A DNA stretch of 64,000 bases, taken from assembly GCA_022495005.1 (NCBI GenBank), contig JAGYXB010000977.1, forward strand, positions 62,001 to 126,000, in the 5' to 3' direction. The translations under genes and the position numbers were made by a program. Positions within the stretch are counted from its first letter, which is position 1. Every line of letters starts with the position of its first letter. Shown in pieces: positions 35,219-47,049 of the stretch. The stretch comes from Rhyacophila brunnea. Its lineage: Eukaryota; Arthropoda; Insecta; Trichoptera; Rhyacophilidae. Under the pieces are notes generated by a model. That model saw only the letters and a list, made by a program, of their open reading frames with translations. It searched no databases and was not told the origin of the DNA.

Positions 35219-37680
35219 ATCCCAAGGCTCCAAACACTAATGAGGAATACGATAAAGATTAACCCAATCAAAAAAAAAAAAACATAAATTTTCTGTAGTA
35301 AATGTTTTTAGTATTAAATTATTTTGCATAAGTAGATCGATATGCGTACGAATCTGCTTCATGTATTTACTTATGAGATGTTTGGAGGCAGCTTTGCGAA
35401 ATATAGCCTGCGCGATAAACCTACACGGTGTGTAAAAAATGCGATAATGGATTTGTGATGCAATAATAATTTACACTTAAAATCTCAGATTGTGAAAAAT
35501 ACGCATCGGATTTTTTGGAACTTTCAACGACGCTTTAAGGTGAAGCCTTTACTGAGCCTTTTTTAAAGAGGCACCCAGCGGAAAAATACGAAGCTTGCAA
35601 TTTGAGACATTTTTTTGATAATTTACAATTTCAACTGTATTAATTAATAAATATGTATCTGAAAACATTAAAAAGATTAAATTTAAGTCAAAGATAAACC
35701 TACAATTTAAGAAACATGTTATAAAATGTGAATTTTGTTTACTTCCCCATCTTATTATAACATATATTTTATAGTCATATTTATTATTAAAATTCAGTTT
35801 ATTAAGTTTTCTATTTTTTGACTAAGAGATTTTTGACTAATTCATAGTTAAAATATTTTTTATATTAATTTAGAAAAACATCGATTTTTATAAAAATATA
35901 AATGTGTATGACTTGAAATTCTTTTTTTGAAAATTCAAAAAAAATGGTAAAAATCACATTTTTTCAGAAATTCATTTCAAAATTGACAAAAAATAATTAA
36001 TTAATTTAACAACCTACGATAAGTAATAATTAGGTAAATACCAGAGAGTGGATTCCCGATAATCGTCAATCGGATGCCACATGCCTAAGCATACATTAAA
36101 ATAATATCTGATACCATTATAATATAATACGTATACATTATACTATAACACCAAGAATGCTCATATTCTTTCATTGTGTTGTTTTATTTCTCACGTACCG
36201 GCCTACCTTCATGAAATATTTCAATAAATAAACTAAATATCTAGCTTATTTTGAGCGCATTTAAAGATTGTTGAAGGCATCAAAAAACACTAATAAAAAC
36301 GCCATACGCTAGATACATTTTTTGCAAGCTAGTTGATATCGCTGATTGTTAGGTACATAGGTAATATAAATTTTTCAGAAAGTTTTAACAGTAAAGTTTT
36401 AAATAAACCGGTGTAAATTTACATGTCTTTTTAGTTTCTCTCGGTGCTATCTATGCGTATGCGCTGAACTGATTCGTCATAAGCTGTCAATTTTGCTTAG
36501 TCACGTTTGGATGAAAGCATTTGGAAGCGTTTCCGTGTACACTATTTAATCTTACACATATTATTATGTATCATAATTTTCATAAAAGTTATCTCATTGC
36601 TGACGGTAGCTATCTTTATATTTTGTTTATATTTATGTATGTTTCTTAAAATGTACATGGACAGTTCTCCGCCATTGAAAATTGAAAATTTCTCTCGGTA
36701 AGCCGCTGTGCGACGAGCTTCAACTTATAATTAACCGCATGTGGATATATTAATTTGGTCAAACCATCGTGCTAAGAGACATATTTCTTAACTGCCCTGT
36801 CACAATATGATTTTCCTGAAAAATACATCCGAAGCAGGTAGTCGAGATGTCTTAAATTTCGATTGATTAATATTTTTATCTTTTCAATTTTGCTGAGTAT
36901 TAATTTATTTTCAGCATGCATCTCCTGCACCGCAATTCAAACATTTGGATCCTGGTTTTGTTGTTGGCCTTGACGATTTAGGATTCAGCTTCAATCAATA
37001 AATATCAGCATGCTGATAAGATACCGTAGGTATTGTAGTAGATTCGGTCTCACGAACAACATTGACCATCGTTAATTGTGCTGCTTTATGGCAGTGAGTC
37101 GTGACGTCTAACAAAGGCTCAGAGCAACTGTATACTGAGCTTCGAGAATATACTGGGTATGTAGTGATATAACATGAAGAGTAACGAGGATATAAGAGTA
37201 ACCTAACCTTACGTGATATGCCGCCGCGTGGTGTCTATATGCTCTACCTGAGGTGCAGTCATGTAAGAAGAGAAATATTATGCAGGTGTGGATATAACCA
37301 GTTTGATTTTAATTACCTCGTGTTATGTTTGTCAAAATAAATTTCAGCTATGCCCATACCGATTTCGATGCCCGATCTAATAACCTGTGATAAAATACGT
37401 ATTTCAGGCAAGACGTATGTGAATACATAACACTAACATAAAAATAGTACGAGGAGTCTGTGAAAGAAGCACGATTTGTATGCTTCAACCGTTGCTCTGA
37501 TGAAATTATTCAAAATTATTCAGAATGCATTCTGTCCAAGTAGCGTGGCTAAACAGCTCAATGAAATTATTACGGACATGTACGTATTAACTTTTAAAAC
37601 ATAATATAGGTAATGTTATTGCATAACACGAATGCTGAGGCACCATTTATTTCGATATCTTCGAATTTATTTCATACAAC
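35219..37680. other. AT-rich stretch, nothing recognised
   Basis: No supported gene or element. The open frame at 36507-36701 is hydrophobic and AT-driven. Cross-strand scan shows no splice-flanked coding-like patch. Confidence 0.5.
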
Positions 37681-38465
37681 TAGGGCCGTTATTTTGAAAG
37701 AAAGTATAGATACTGGTAGCGGTATCGAAATAAAAGTATCGAAGTATCGATACGTTTTTGACTTCCCTACTTACAACGTTAATTTGGTACAAAATGTTTG
37801 AAAATAGCATTGGTCAAAACAACTGTCAAATAATTAAATTGAAACATAAGTAAAAATTTAATATAAGTCAATAACTGACGAAATTTCCACAGTAGGTAAT
37901 AATTATGTTATATTGTTAAATACTATAGCAAGGGATGTTTTTGTATCAATAAATAATGAATACCTTTTAAATTAAGTACTGATTAGACTAGATAGATAGA
38001 GATTTATTGTGCTCTATCTATGAATTGTAATTGTTCACACCGTCAAATCAATGGTTTTTGATGTTTTTTTGTAACATCTGTTTATTAGGGACTCTCCCTT
38101 TGACACAAGTCAGTGGGAATATAGCGCAAGTACACAAAGTGTATATTCAATATCAAACATAATATTATATTGAGCATCTAGCAATTCTAGCCAATATAAC
38201 GAGACTCTTGTTTCAGACGCCATACTGTTAAATTATCTATGTTAAATACCTAATTATACAATGTATTTTAATAAGAAAAAATTGGAGCAAAATGACAAAA
38301 AATAAACTGAAAATAATGGCTAAAATACTGTAAAATAAGCATTTAAATATTCTAACGAGGAAAACGTATCAAATCATTCGATACTGACAAAAAGTATTGA
38401 CACCAAAGTGTCGAAATATCCGTCAATCGATACTTAAAAGTATCGAAACTTTTTTGACGGGCCTA
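37681..38465. mobile_element. hAT-like element with TATCGATAC-rich ends
   Basis: Left end TAGGGCCGTTATTTTG, right end TTTTTTGACGGGCCTA. Near both ends are runs of AAGTATCGA and TATCGATAC words. Flanks CATACAAC (37673-37680) and GATACGAT (38466-38473) agree at 5 of 8 positions. No transposase frame. Confidence 0.65.
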
Positions 38466-40065
38466 GATACGATAGTCAAGCTACACGGCGGTTGCCATCT
38501 TTCGACATAATATGAAGTGGCGATCAAGACAAGATAATAATGTGTCCTTTAAACTTCATCCGATGCCATACCATTGAGATATGTGATAGCTGATATTACG
38601 ACCTGATAATTGTCACTGAAAATATACACCTTTACCAGCGGCGATTTTATTTGTTGCAGATGACGCAATCGATTCGTCAGAAAAGTTTAAAAAAGGGGTC
38701 TCGAAACAGTTCAAATCAGTCATAAAATTATTAATAATATCAAAATCACAAACTGAATAGACACGTATCTAAAAAATATTAACCAGTATAACAAAATCCC
38801 AGCACTAAAAGGGCGTATAATACGACAACTCGATGACATAGTATAACTAATTTTACACAAAAAATAAACCACTAATATTATTGTGTCACTGCGCCCTCAA
38901 TAATTATTATTTTTCATTGCAGGATTTGACTCTAGTAAAGATATATATTGACATTTTAAGTATGTAATTAATTAAGTAAGGAATTTAGAGTTTTTTTTTT
39001 TTTATTGTGAGGAGGGCCTCAAAATCAGTCAGTGCCTCAGGCCTCCACGTTCCTAATCCCACCATTGACAATGACCTGTGGCAATGGCCCGACCACGTGT
39101 ATATAATGTATTACAGGTGGAAAATAAAAGTTCTAGAACGAATGCATGATAGAATAACATCGAATTATTGAAAGACCCTCTATTAGATAAACGAATAATC
39201 GGCTGAGCCGAGTTGGAGGGCACAACAAATCGAAATGGAAAAAACAAGAGACGCATAATCCATCAGTGGACATTTGGAAATCAAAGAATTAAAATACCTA
39301 CTAATATTGTTCGTACAATTAAGCGGCTTTTCTCAACAGCCAGTGCAACACTGTTGACAGCAAAAAGCTATAATTTTGTGCTATATTGATATTTTAGAAA
39401 TTCGACGAGACAAATAAACGAATTGGTCAAAAAGATGACAGCGGATTTCATTAAGTACCAATTGATCGAAATCAACAGATCAATTTAGTATTAATAGAAC
39501 GTTTTCTACCCCAAATTAATTTTGCAATAATATAATGCTGTTAGTATCTATCTGTCTTCAATAACCACAATATATTTTATAGTATATTAATATAAGTATT
39601 ATTGAGTAATAAAACGCCTTTTACGAAATCTTATTTCAAATAAATAAATATGTATGAGAGAAAATTTTAATTATAGCTGGTTCATACATAGAATGTTAAG
39701 CATTATTATTTTTATCAACAACAATTCAATTAATAAACAATTTACAAAATCGAGATTAAATTAATTGCCTACATAAAAACACATTATTAAGACGTATTTA
39801 TTATATTAATTATAGGAAATGCCGTTTGAAAAAACGTTTTAATTTAAACTTTTTAAGAAATTTGGTGGTAGTTATAAATATGTTTATAGAATTTATCTAT
39901 AAGTTGGTATCAGTGTTGTCATCGTATTCTATGCAGATTATATTATATAGTACAAGGGTATAAAAAGTATAGTATTCATGTAGGTACAGTAACATTTTTG
40001 ATATACAATTCTTGAAAATTATAGTATTTTTGGCATATTTGCGATAAAATTACGATATAACTTAC
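38466..40065. other. AT-rich stretch with a poly-T flanked repeat
   Basis: A poly-T run at about 38991-39004, followed by ATTGTGAGGAGGGCCTCAAA and GTCAGTGCCTCAGGCCTCCA, may be the poly-A tail and 3' end of a minus-strand retroelement, extending to about 39260. The rest is AT-rich and unassigned. Confidence 0.45.
38991..39260 (-). mobile_element. Possible retroelement 3' end with poly-A tail
   Basis: On the minus strand, sequence ending GGCCCTCCTCACAATAAA runs straight into a poly-A tract, as retroposed copies do. The frame just before it reads RPEALTDFEALLTIKK, which I do not recognise. The 67-codon frame at 39053-39256 lies in another register. Confidence 0.35.
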
Positions 40066-40168
40066 AATTGTACGTGTTTCGTTGATATGGGTCATAGGAC
40101 GACGGGTACCACGGACTTCATGGACGATGTTTTCACCGTTGACAAGAGCAACATGAACGATAATGTTG
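40066..40168 (-). CDS. Candidate further upstream exon, function unknown
   Basis: A 103-base segment on the same strand, bounded by a possible acceptor (ctcaactag) and a consensus donor (ATT|GTAAGT). It encodes, after one leading base, NIIVHVALVNGENIVHEVRG followed by TRRPMTHINETRTI. Its end phase (0) fits the exon at 32050. The codons are strongly biased (CGT, GGT, GTC, ATC, ACC, AAC), unlike its AT-rich surroundings, which suggests real coding sequence. The frame also stays open upstream to about 40287, so the acceptor is uncertain. It could be an upstream PDE7 exon, an exon of another gene, or a transposon fragment. Confidence 0.4.
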
Positions 40169-40485
40169 CTAGTTGAGAACAATGTCAGGTAAGCCAAAAT
40201 TTCCAAGATATTTACATTCACAGTATGTAGATATCTACTGTTACAAAAATAATGAATGATTCGAATTATGCGTGTTTGAATGCACAAAATTTGAGTTTGC
40301 AGAAATTTTCACAAATGTTCTTTGGTCTTACTTGTTTGCCCAGTATTACTATGAGAACGAAACACGTGATATATTAAATAATTTATGAATAATGCTATGA
40401 GAAGTTTTTGTTAGTTCTATAATTTCAGAGTTGACGGCGACAGCTATTTAGGGCTACAAACTATCGCAATTATATTAGATTAGAC

Positions 40486-40936
40486 CAGTGATCGCCAAAC
40501 GGTCACTCGCGAGCTACCGGTAGCTCGCGGCGGCATTTTCGGTAGCTCGTGTAGGATATTAATTTTATCATTTATAAACTTGCCTCTCAAATTTTATTAT
40601 TGGACTCCGAAATGAAAAACTATCCAGCTGTACCGTCGAAAATTTTCAAGAAGATGGCCCTTCATCAGAAATGGAATTGATGAATTTCAATGTGATTTGT
40701 CGCTTAAGAGTGTTGCATCAACTGTAGAATCTGTATGACCTTTCGTCCGACAGAAAAGTATCCAATTTTTGTTCGAATTGCGCTCAAAATGGGATTTGAG
40801 ATTTAGTGGTGGAGCCTAAACGGCAACTCGCAGTGTGCTGTGTCGCTTAGCAGGTGAAAGCTGGTTTTTTAAAAAACACAGTTGCCAGAAGGTAAAATAC
40901 GTACCTAAACAAGTGCACAAATTTGGCACTGGTAAT
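40486..40936 (+). mobile_element. hAT element relic with transposase fragment
   Basis: Left end CAGTGATCGCCAAACGGTC and GGCGGCATTTTCGGTAGCTC match the element at 28225. At 40655-40735, across one frameshift, the pieces SEMELMNF and QCDLSLKSVASTVESV resemble the C-terminal part of ZBED/GTF2IRD2-like hAT transposases (EMELIDLQCD type). The right end near 40936 (TTTGGCACTG) is uncertain and no target duplication was found. Confidence 0.6.
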
Positions 40937-41084
40937 CCTTGAACTTACTCACAGACAGTGGAATTAAAACTTTTTCGTTAAATAACATAAATATTTATAT
41001 ATTTACGATTTTAATAAATAATACTTTTAAGATTAAATCGGGGGTTTTTCGTTATTAAATACTTCGTAGTGGGCGCTTGAGAAC

Positions 41085-41175
41085 AGTTGCGGCTGTGGGC
41101 AAATTGATAAGGCGCATTAGTTGGAATCCGATGGATGTGAATTCAATCCCGTCCGGCAACTATATTTTTTTTTCA
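41085..41175 (+). repeat. tRNA-derived SINE head
   Basis: GTGGGCAAATTGATAAGGCG resembles an A-box region and GTGAATTCAATCCCGTCCGG a degenerate B box, followed by CAACTATATTTTTTTTTC. A head fragment of a different SINE type from 50104-50340, placed directly before the next SINE. Confidence 0.5.
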
Positions 41176-41239
41176 AGATTTGTTTTAATGGGTGTGTACG
41201 TATATCTAAGGTGTTTCCGAATGATGAATTAATTGACAT

Positions 41240-41494
41240 AATACAGTTCGGAGTATGTAAACGCTTATGCGTTGAGGGTACCAGGTTCGAATTCTGGGTC
41301 TGGCATATATACAATGTATTGTTATTCAATTTGTGTTTGCAGTCAAAGTATGTACCATGTATGGACCTTATAGGTTGAGCAAGTGGCAAACATTCATTTC
41401 TCGTAAAAACAAAAATCTTTTAATACAAACCTCCACTCTGTGAAAGCCCATATTATTATGATCGTATTAGGATCGGACATGGTCAAAAGAGGAA
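41240..41494 (+). mobile_element. SINE copy (family of 50104-50340), diverged head
   Basis: The B box GGTTCGAATTC inside ACCAGGTTCGAATTCTGGGT is clear. The body carries CCTTATAGGTTGAGCAAGTG, CATTCATTTCTCGTAAAAAC, CTCCACTCTGTGAAAGCCCA and CGTATTAGGATCGGACATGG, as in the family. The A-box region has drifted. Overlapping open frames at 41117-41389 are by-products. Confidence 0.75.
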
Positions 41495-42899
41495 AATGTT
41501 AATAATTTTATTATTGCTAAGAAATAAGTGCGTTTTAATTCCAAATATCATATCGTACGTCAGCATGATACTTTTAATGCACTAATCGTGTTATTAACTA
41601 TGAAATACTTGACTGATAGCACAAATTGCGTTACCATGGTAACTAACTTAGATAACAATGTTTTGTCACCCATTTCAGCCAAAAATTATATTATAAATAG
41701 ACTTTATGTAGCATCTACATTGAAGCTGGTAGAAAATAATAATAAAAAATTGGTCACCTCTGAAAGAGTGGCATCAAATAGCGACGTCGTTGACCAATCG
41801 TGGGTTCCATAAACTCTTTGTTGAGCATGACTTCATGAGATTTTCCGAAACACAGCGCCTGAGATGGACCGATTATCAACCATCTACAAGCAGTTGCTTG
41901 CTTTGGACCCCTAGGTTACTTTGTGGTATTCAGAAAGATTTGCAAGCGCTAGTGGTCGATGATTGAAGAAGGAGAGCGGAAGAAGGATGGATTAGTCTGC
42001 TTGAGGCGACAAATATTCAACCGGGTTTGTAGTGCCAAAAAAGAGAGTATTAAAGATACATGAAACACATAGAAGATAGTACCTACTATTAAAGTGGACA
42101 AGTTTGCAGAATAATCCGTCAGTGCAATATATGCAAGTTCATTTTTGAACAGCCTATAATATATTACAATGTATTTGTACGTGGTCGCGTTTAAAAGAAC
42201 ACGTGCGCACTCATTAGCAGAATGGGACAAAAATAACGTAATTATATAAACGTGAATTTTCAATATCTGTCGTTATTGCAACGTATGTGAGTTCATTTTT
42301 CATCCACATTCATCCGGATTCATGATGGTACGAAAGACTGAAATATGCATGAACAGAACCATTTATGTATGGCCAGAGTTGTTTACGAAGACCCTTTTAT
42401 TATTGTTCAGATAAATTAGCCTTATCGAAAAATTATTGCAACCCAATAGTTATTGAAATATTAATTTCTCTTGATTTTCTACAAGAAAAAATTGGAGAAA
42501 AACGAAATTGCTAATTTTTTGCACCAAATATTCTTACAATAAGACAAGAACATACGTTGCATCTTCATAGCACTCATCCATTTATATATACCTTCACAGC
42601 CCTTTGTCAGTGGTTGCAAACAGTTGACGCTCGTGTGCGATCCTCATCGTTTCGCATTGAAAGGTGCGGCGGTGGCGGTCTACCATTGTAGGGAGTAGAT
42701 TTTTCTTTTATGTTGTTTATTTCATGGTTTACTTAATTATTTTTTTAGCCGCAACGAAAACTATTTCGACACTCGAGTGACGGGTTGGTTTGTTTGAATC
42801 GACTGAGAAAGATTTCCATGACTATAAAAATATGTACATAGATATTTACCCTTAGTATGGACAAAAATAAGAAGTTTTTATTATAGATGCCAAAATTAA

Positions 42900-42965
42900 A
42901 ATAGAGATTACTACGTCGTGGAAACTTTGGGTCGACACGGGTTTGAATCCCGCGTCCGGACAATT
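42900..42965 (+). repeat. tRNA-derived SINE head fragment
   Basis: GGGTCGACACGGGTTTGAAT then CCCGCGTCCGGAC is a B-box region with a paired T-stem (CGGG/CCCG), as in the other SINE heads. No body recognised. Confidence 0.45.
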
Positions 42966-43514
42966 TTATTAATCATTGTTTATGAAGTAGATATCTGAAA
43001 GCATGACAATTTTCATGTAATACTTTCATGTGACACCTCATCCAATGATTGTAATTAAATCTGTTAAATACCGCATTGTGAGGTGGTTAAAATCTACATC
43101 GTACCTATTATAGAATTACAATTAATAAATTTAAATATTGTAGTAAAATAATACTTACACACACGTTTATATAATATGTAAACGCAGAGAATAAAAAACA
43201 ATATGTAAATTGGATATATCAGTAGGTATGTAAATAAGTAGGTACCTACACCAAGTCATCTAAATAACCCGATTTTAAGAATGTCTAATTTGTTATTAAA
43301 CTATTTGTCGTCAATTTATTTCCAATCTCGTCAGATGAAACTGGTATCGGTTTATTATTAAATTGGAAAATAAAAATATATAACAAACATATTATTAATA
43401 TCTAATAATGATGTTATTATTTCTTGTAGCTAGCATTAAATTGTCAATAAACAATACGGACAGATCAGAACAGAATAATATGTTTAATAATATACAATAT
43501 AACTATAAGTACCA

Positions 43515-43780
43515 GGGAACACAGAATTAATGGGAACTGAAATATCTAACGGGTGTGGAGTATGGACTAACAGGTAACCGATCAAGAGTGTGGAAGAATA
43601 TAGGATAAATTTAAACACGTGTCAAGAATACATCGTTCCAAGCTTGTCCTTCGTTCTTACAACTGCTCTCGCTTTATGCACTGACGCCCATTCAATATTG
43701 GAGTATTTGACACTATTGCACGTCTATAATGTAGGTATGTTTCACTTTCGTAGGACACACACATTCGAAATCCTGCTTCA
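43515..43780 (+). repeat. Dispersed repeat, inverted partner at 15310-15595
   Basis: Runs from GGGAACACAGAATTAATGGG to about ATTCGAAATCCTGC; see the partner for the shared words. The 88-codon open frame at 43590-43856 lies mostly within this repeat and is not maintained in the other copy, so I do not call it a gene. Confidence 0.75.
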
Positions 43781-43859
43781 AAATGTAGTGTATTGGGGGT
43801 ATAGCCTATCTGAATTATATTTATTAACCTGTTCTGTGGTAGATCCTCTTATTTAATTT

Positions 43860-45760
43860 TAGGGTCGGAGTAAAACATTTTACAAAATAATATATTGTTG
43901 CTAGATTTTAAAATGTATTTTTTCACTCCTCAGTTGAGTTACATATCTAGCCATATTTATATTAGTTGATTAGTAGATAAATTATTTACATATTAGTACC
44001 TACTGCGCCTATAGACGGTTTTAATACATAATATCAATAGTTCATCAATCAAATCCACTCATATGACGTAGTCCTTTGTAGCCTCGACGGCCTTAGGGTT
44101 AAGCTAAATTTATCGATTAATAAGGATGAATAGTCTGGAAGCACTGTATACATATTTGAACTATTTAATAAGTTTTTGAGGCGTAACAACTGTTATTAAT
44201 TTCACATATTGATTCACGTTATGAGCCCGCTAGTCCGAGATAATATACATATGGAACTAGCGTGTGAACTTTACCTAACAGCTGTATTCGTACCGATAAA
44301 CATTGGATTCTATCATGGCACTAGTACCTATGCGAGTCGCTTGATTCTAGATTCTGGTAAGAAAACAGCATAGCAAATAGGTACGAAAAGAAGATCTGAT
44401 CTAGCATTTTTGAATAGGCAATATCTACCTACCGACCTACAAAATTTCCATCTGGCGTATGGCGTTAAATCCAGCGTTTTTCGACATCGCAAACAGCCTC
44501 ATAATAAAGCTAGAATATTACACTATATTTGCTCGAAAATCAATATGCTAGTCTTACGTACTTTATATTTTATTAGAAAAAAATACCAGGTGGCAGCGTC
44601 ATCGGTCAACATTGTTGTTGATGCGCTCACTGGCATTCAGTGTGTTCAATACATAGACATTATAATTAGATAATTTTTGTGCGTCTGTGGGTGTCTTGCG
44701 TACAGATAAATCACGACAAATATTTATACTTACATAATATTATAAATAATACACTAAATGTTACATACAGAATGACGACTAATTTCTTACCTACCTGATT
44801 TTTTTAAATTTATGACCCATCTTATTAGTTGTAAAATATTAAATTCTTTTTCGATATTGTTCTTGTAAAATGGTGTTTAAAATTGTGACACATTTGTTAA
44901 TCTAGCATTTTATTCTGCCATCTGGCTTATGTTCTTACCCTATCTGGCACATTGTCTGGCACACTTACCAATACGTTAGTACATTCAACGTCCTACATGG
45001 TTTCTCATTTATTAATTTTATTATTTTTATACAATTTTTATTCAGTACACAATGTGTCCGCATCGTTTTGAATTTTGATGGTATATTATTAATACGGCAC
45101 AGGAAATCTGGCGAAATATAATTATTATGCCGTGAAAATGACATAGAGAACCTGTCGTTGCAGATTAGCTACGTCTACGTCATCACTACGGCCTATTTGT
45201 TTCGTAGCGTCATGTTCACGAGATAATTCAATTTCTCAAATTAACTGCAGGCCTCAGTAATACTGGAAGCTGACCACAAAGCCCGACAAATATAGATAGG
45301 ATGCAGGAACAGCCTAAAGCGAATTACATCCTCAAAATTCTATTACAACTACTATTATACCATAGCCGTAACTTTATCTAGGAACCTACATATCCAAATT
45401 CGTTACATAGTTATATTATTACATTAAACGGACACATGCAATGAATAGGTTTAAAATACATAATCAATAACTGATCTTTAGAGTCGGGATATTAAGTTAG
45501 CGCCGTAGTTAAAAATACCTAACTCTACAAAACTTACTCTATACTAACATGACGTTTTCGATTCGTCCATTTAATACGATACATCAGTGAAACGGCAAAT
45601 AATTTTCAACTATAAGCGCGACGAAATTTTGAACTCGCTGGCATTCGGAGAGAGAACGTCGAGCTGGGAACACGTCAATTTGTTTCGTGATGGCGACGGG
45701 GGTATTAATTCTTAAATCGTGTAAAGATGACTAAAAACGTTACCCATTTGCTTGAAAAAG
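43860..45760. other. AT-rich stretch, nothing recognised
   Basis: No exon, RNA gene or complete element was supported. The open frame 44410-44673 has no recognisable domain. GC rises towards 45600-45700 before the LINE insertion. Confidence 0.5.
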
Positions 45761-45764
45761 AAGA

Positions 45765-47045
45765 CATGTCAATTAATATATTATTATTGTTACTAATAGA
45801 ACAATAAAAAGTGCCCACCACCACCCGTCATATATGCACAACCGTGGATATGCACGGCCGCTTTCTATGACGCTTTAAACGTGTCTGCAAGAAGTGATTT
45901 TAAGTGCTCATTCCGTCCCGAGACGGAGCCGCACGGGACTGATGCTGCAACCATGCACCGTAGTGCTTAAAGAAGAAAGTTAAGAAAGAAAATTTTTGTT
46001 TTTTGGACTGGCTCTGCTGTCCGCTGACGTTAAGCGCTTTGTGTACCCGCATACTGAGTGTCACGAATTGAAATGGATGAGTCTACAGAAGAGTCGGGAC
46101 TATCCCGCTCCCCATACGACGCTGCAAATTTCTCGAATGCCGCAAAGTTGGCCTCGGTTGCTATCAGATCTCCATGACCAATTGGGCCCGTGTGAGGACG
46201 GACCCTGGCAAACAGCTCCGCTCGTTCGAATTCCATAAGCGGGCAATCCCAGAGGATGTGTTCAACATCTTGGTGGTCATGCCCGCAGGTACAACCCGGC
46301 CCATTTACTATCAAGCCAAACTCGTGGAGTCTGGCGGCGAAGTTGCCATGGCCGGTGAGGAACTGGCTAATCCAGTGCGAAGGTTGGAGTCTTCTAGTTT
46401 GGTGCCTGCAGAATACGTCTGGAAAAAAACGGTAAGTGTGCCGCCCCTTGGGGGAGGCGGTCCACCTCGCCTGCCATGCCGCATATGCGGTCTTGTACAC
46501 AATGTCACTTACAGTCTTCCTGTAAGGAACGTCCTCGGATCTCTGCGGTGGTGTCAGATGGACACCGGCGAGTGTTGTGCTGATCCCCCTCAAGAGGAGG
46601 GTGATCGATCCTCTGACTTGGACGTGCAGATCGAGGGGTAGCACCCCCGCGAGTACGGCAAGCGCGTCAGTAGAAGTTGTGCGGTAGGCTTTGGTAAGCG
46701 AGATCAGCGCAAGTCGCTGCCCGCTTAGTAGTGCGCGTCTCACGAGAGTTAAGGAGTTTACTCGGGAATGCCAAATGCTGGAGGCGTAACCGTCAATTCC
46801 CATGAAAATTGCGCCGTATGCAACCTTAAGGGCTCTAGGCTTAAGTCCCCAATTGCTGCTTGCCATTCGGGCCATTCTCTGATAGGCCGAATTGGCCTTA
46901 GAGACGGCCGTCTTGGCATGGTGAACGAAAGACAGCTTGTCATCAAGAATTACTCCCAGATACGTAACCCTTTCGGAGAAACGCACTGAGGTCTGGCCAA
47001 AACGAACCGTGGGTGGCCGTCGAGTTATGTTGACCCGAGAACTAC
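45765..47045 (-). mobile_element. 5'-truncated R1-clade-like LINE
   Basis: The C-terminal part of a non-LTR retrotransposon ORF2 on the minus strand, then about 260 bases of GC-rich 3' UTR ending in an AATAATAATAT-like tail near 45770. The block is clearly more GC-rich than its surroundings. The 5' end stops abruptly near 47045, as expected from incomplete reverse transcription. Confidence 0.85.
46030..47043 (-). pseudogene. Non-LTR retrotransposon ORF2 C-terminal fragment (R1-like)
   Basis: Open for about 335 codons without a stop, starting inside the reverse transcriptase region: RPPTVRFGQTSVRF, then the RT thumb-type motif VTYLGVILDDKLSF. It goes on through KAYRTTSTDALAVLAGVLPL and HWISQFLTGHGNFAARLHEF to a terminal Cys-His cluster GCTCGHDHQDVEHILWDCPL, typical of R1/Jockey-group ORF2 ends. 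The N-terminal endonuclease and catalytic YADD core are missing, so it cannot retrotranspose. Intact reading through this length suggests a young insertion. Confidence 0.88.
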
Positions 47046-47049
47046 CATA

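Noticed and set aside
42600..42700. GC-richer patch with a short ATG frame and TATATA nearby, considered as a PDE7 first exon
   Set aside because: The frame needed to join the next candidate exon contains a stop, and no conserved peptide is seen.
46174..46641. 155-codon plus-strand frame within the LINE
   Set aside because: Antisense shadow of the retrotransposon ORF, whose minus-strand reading has clear motifs.
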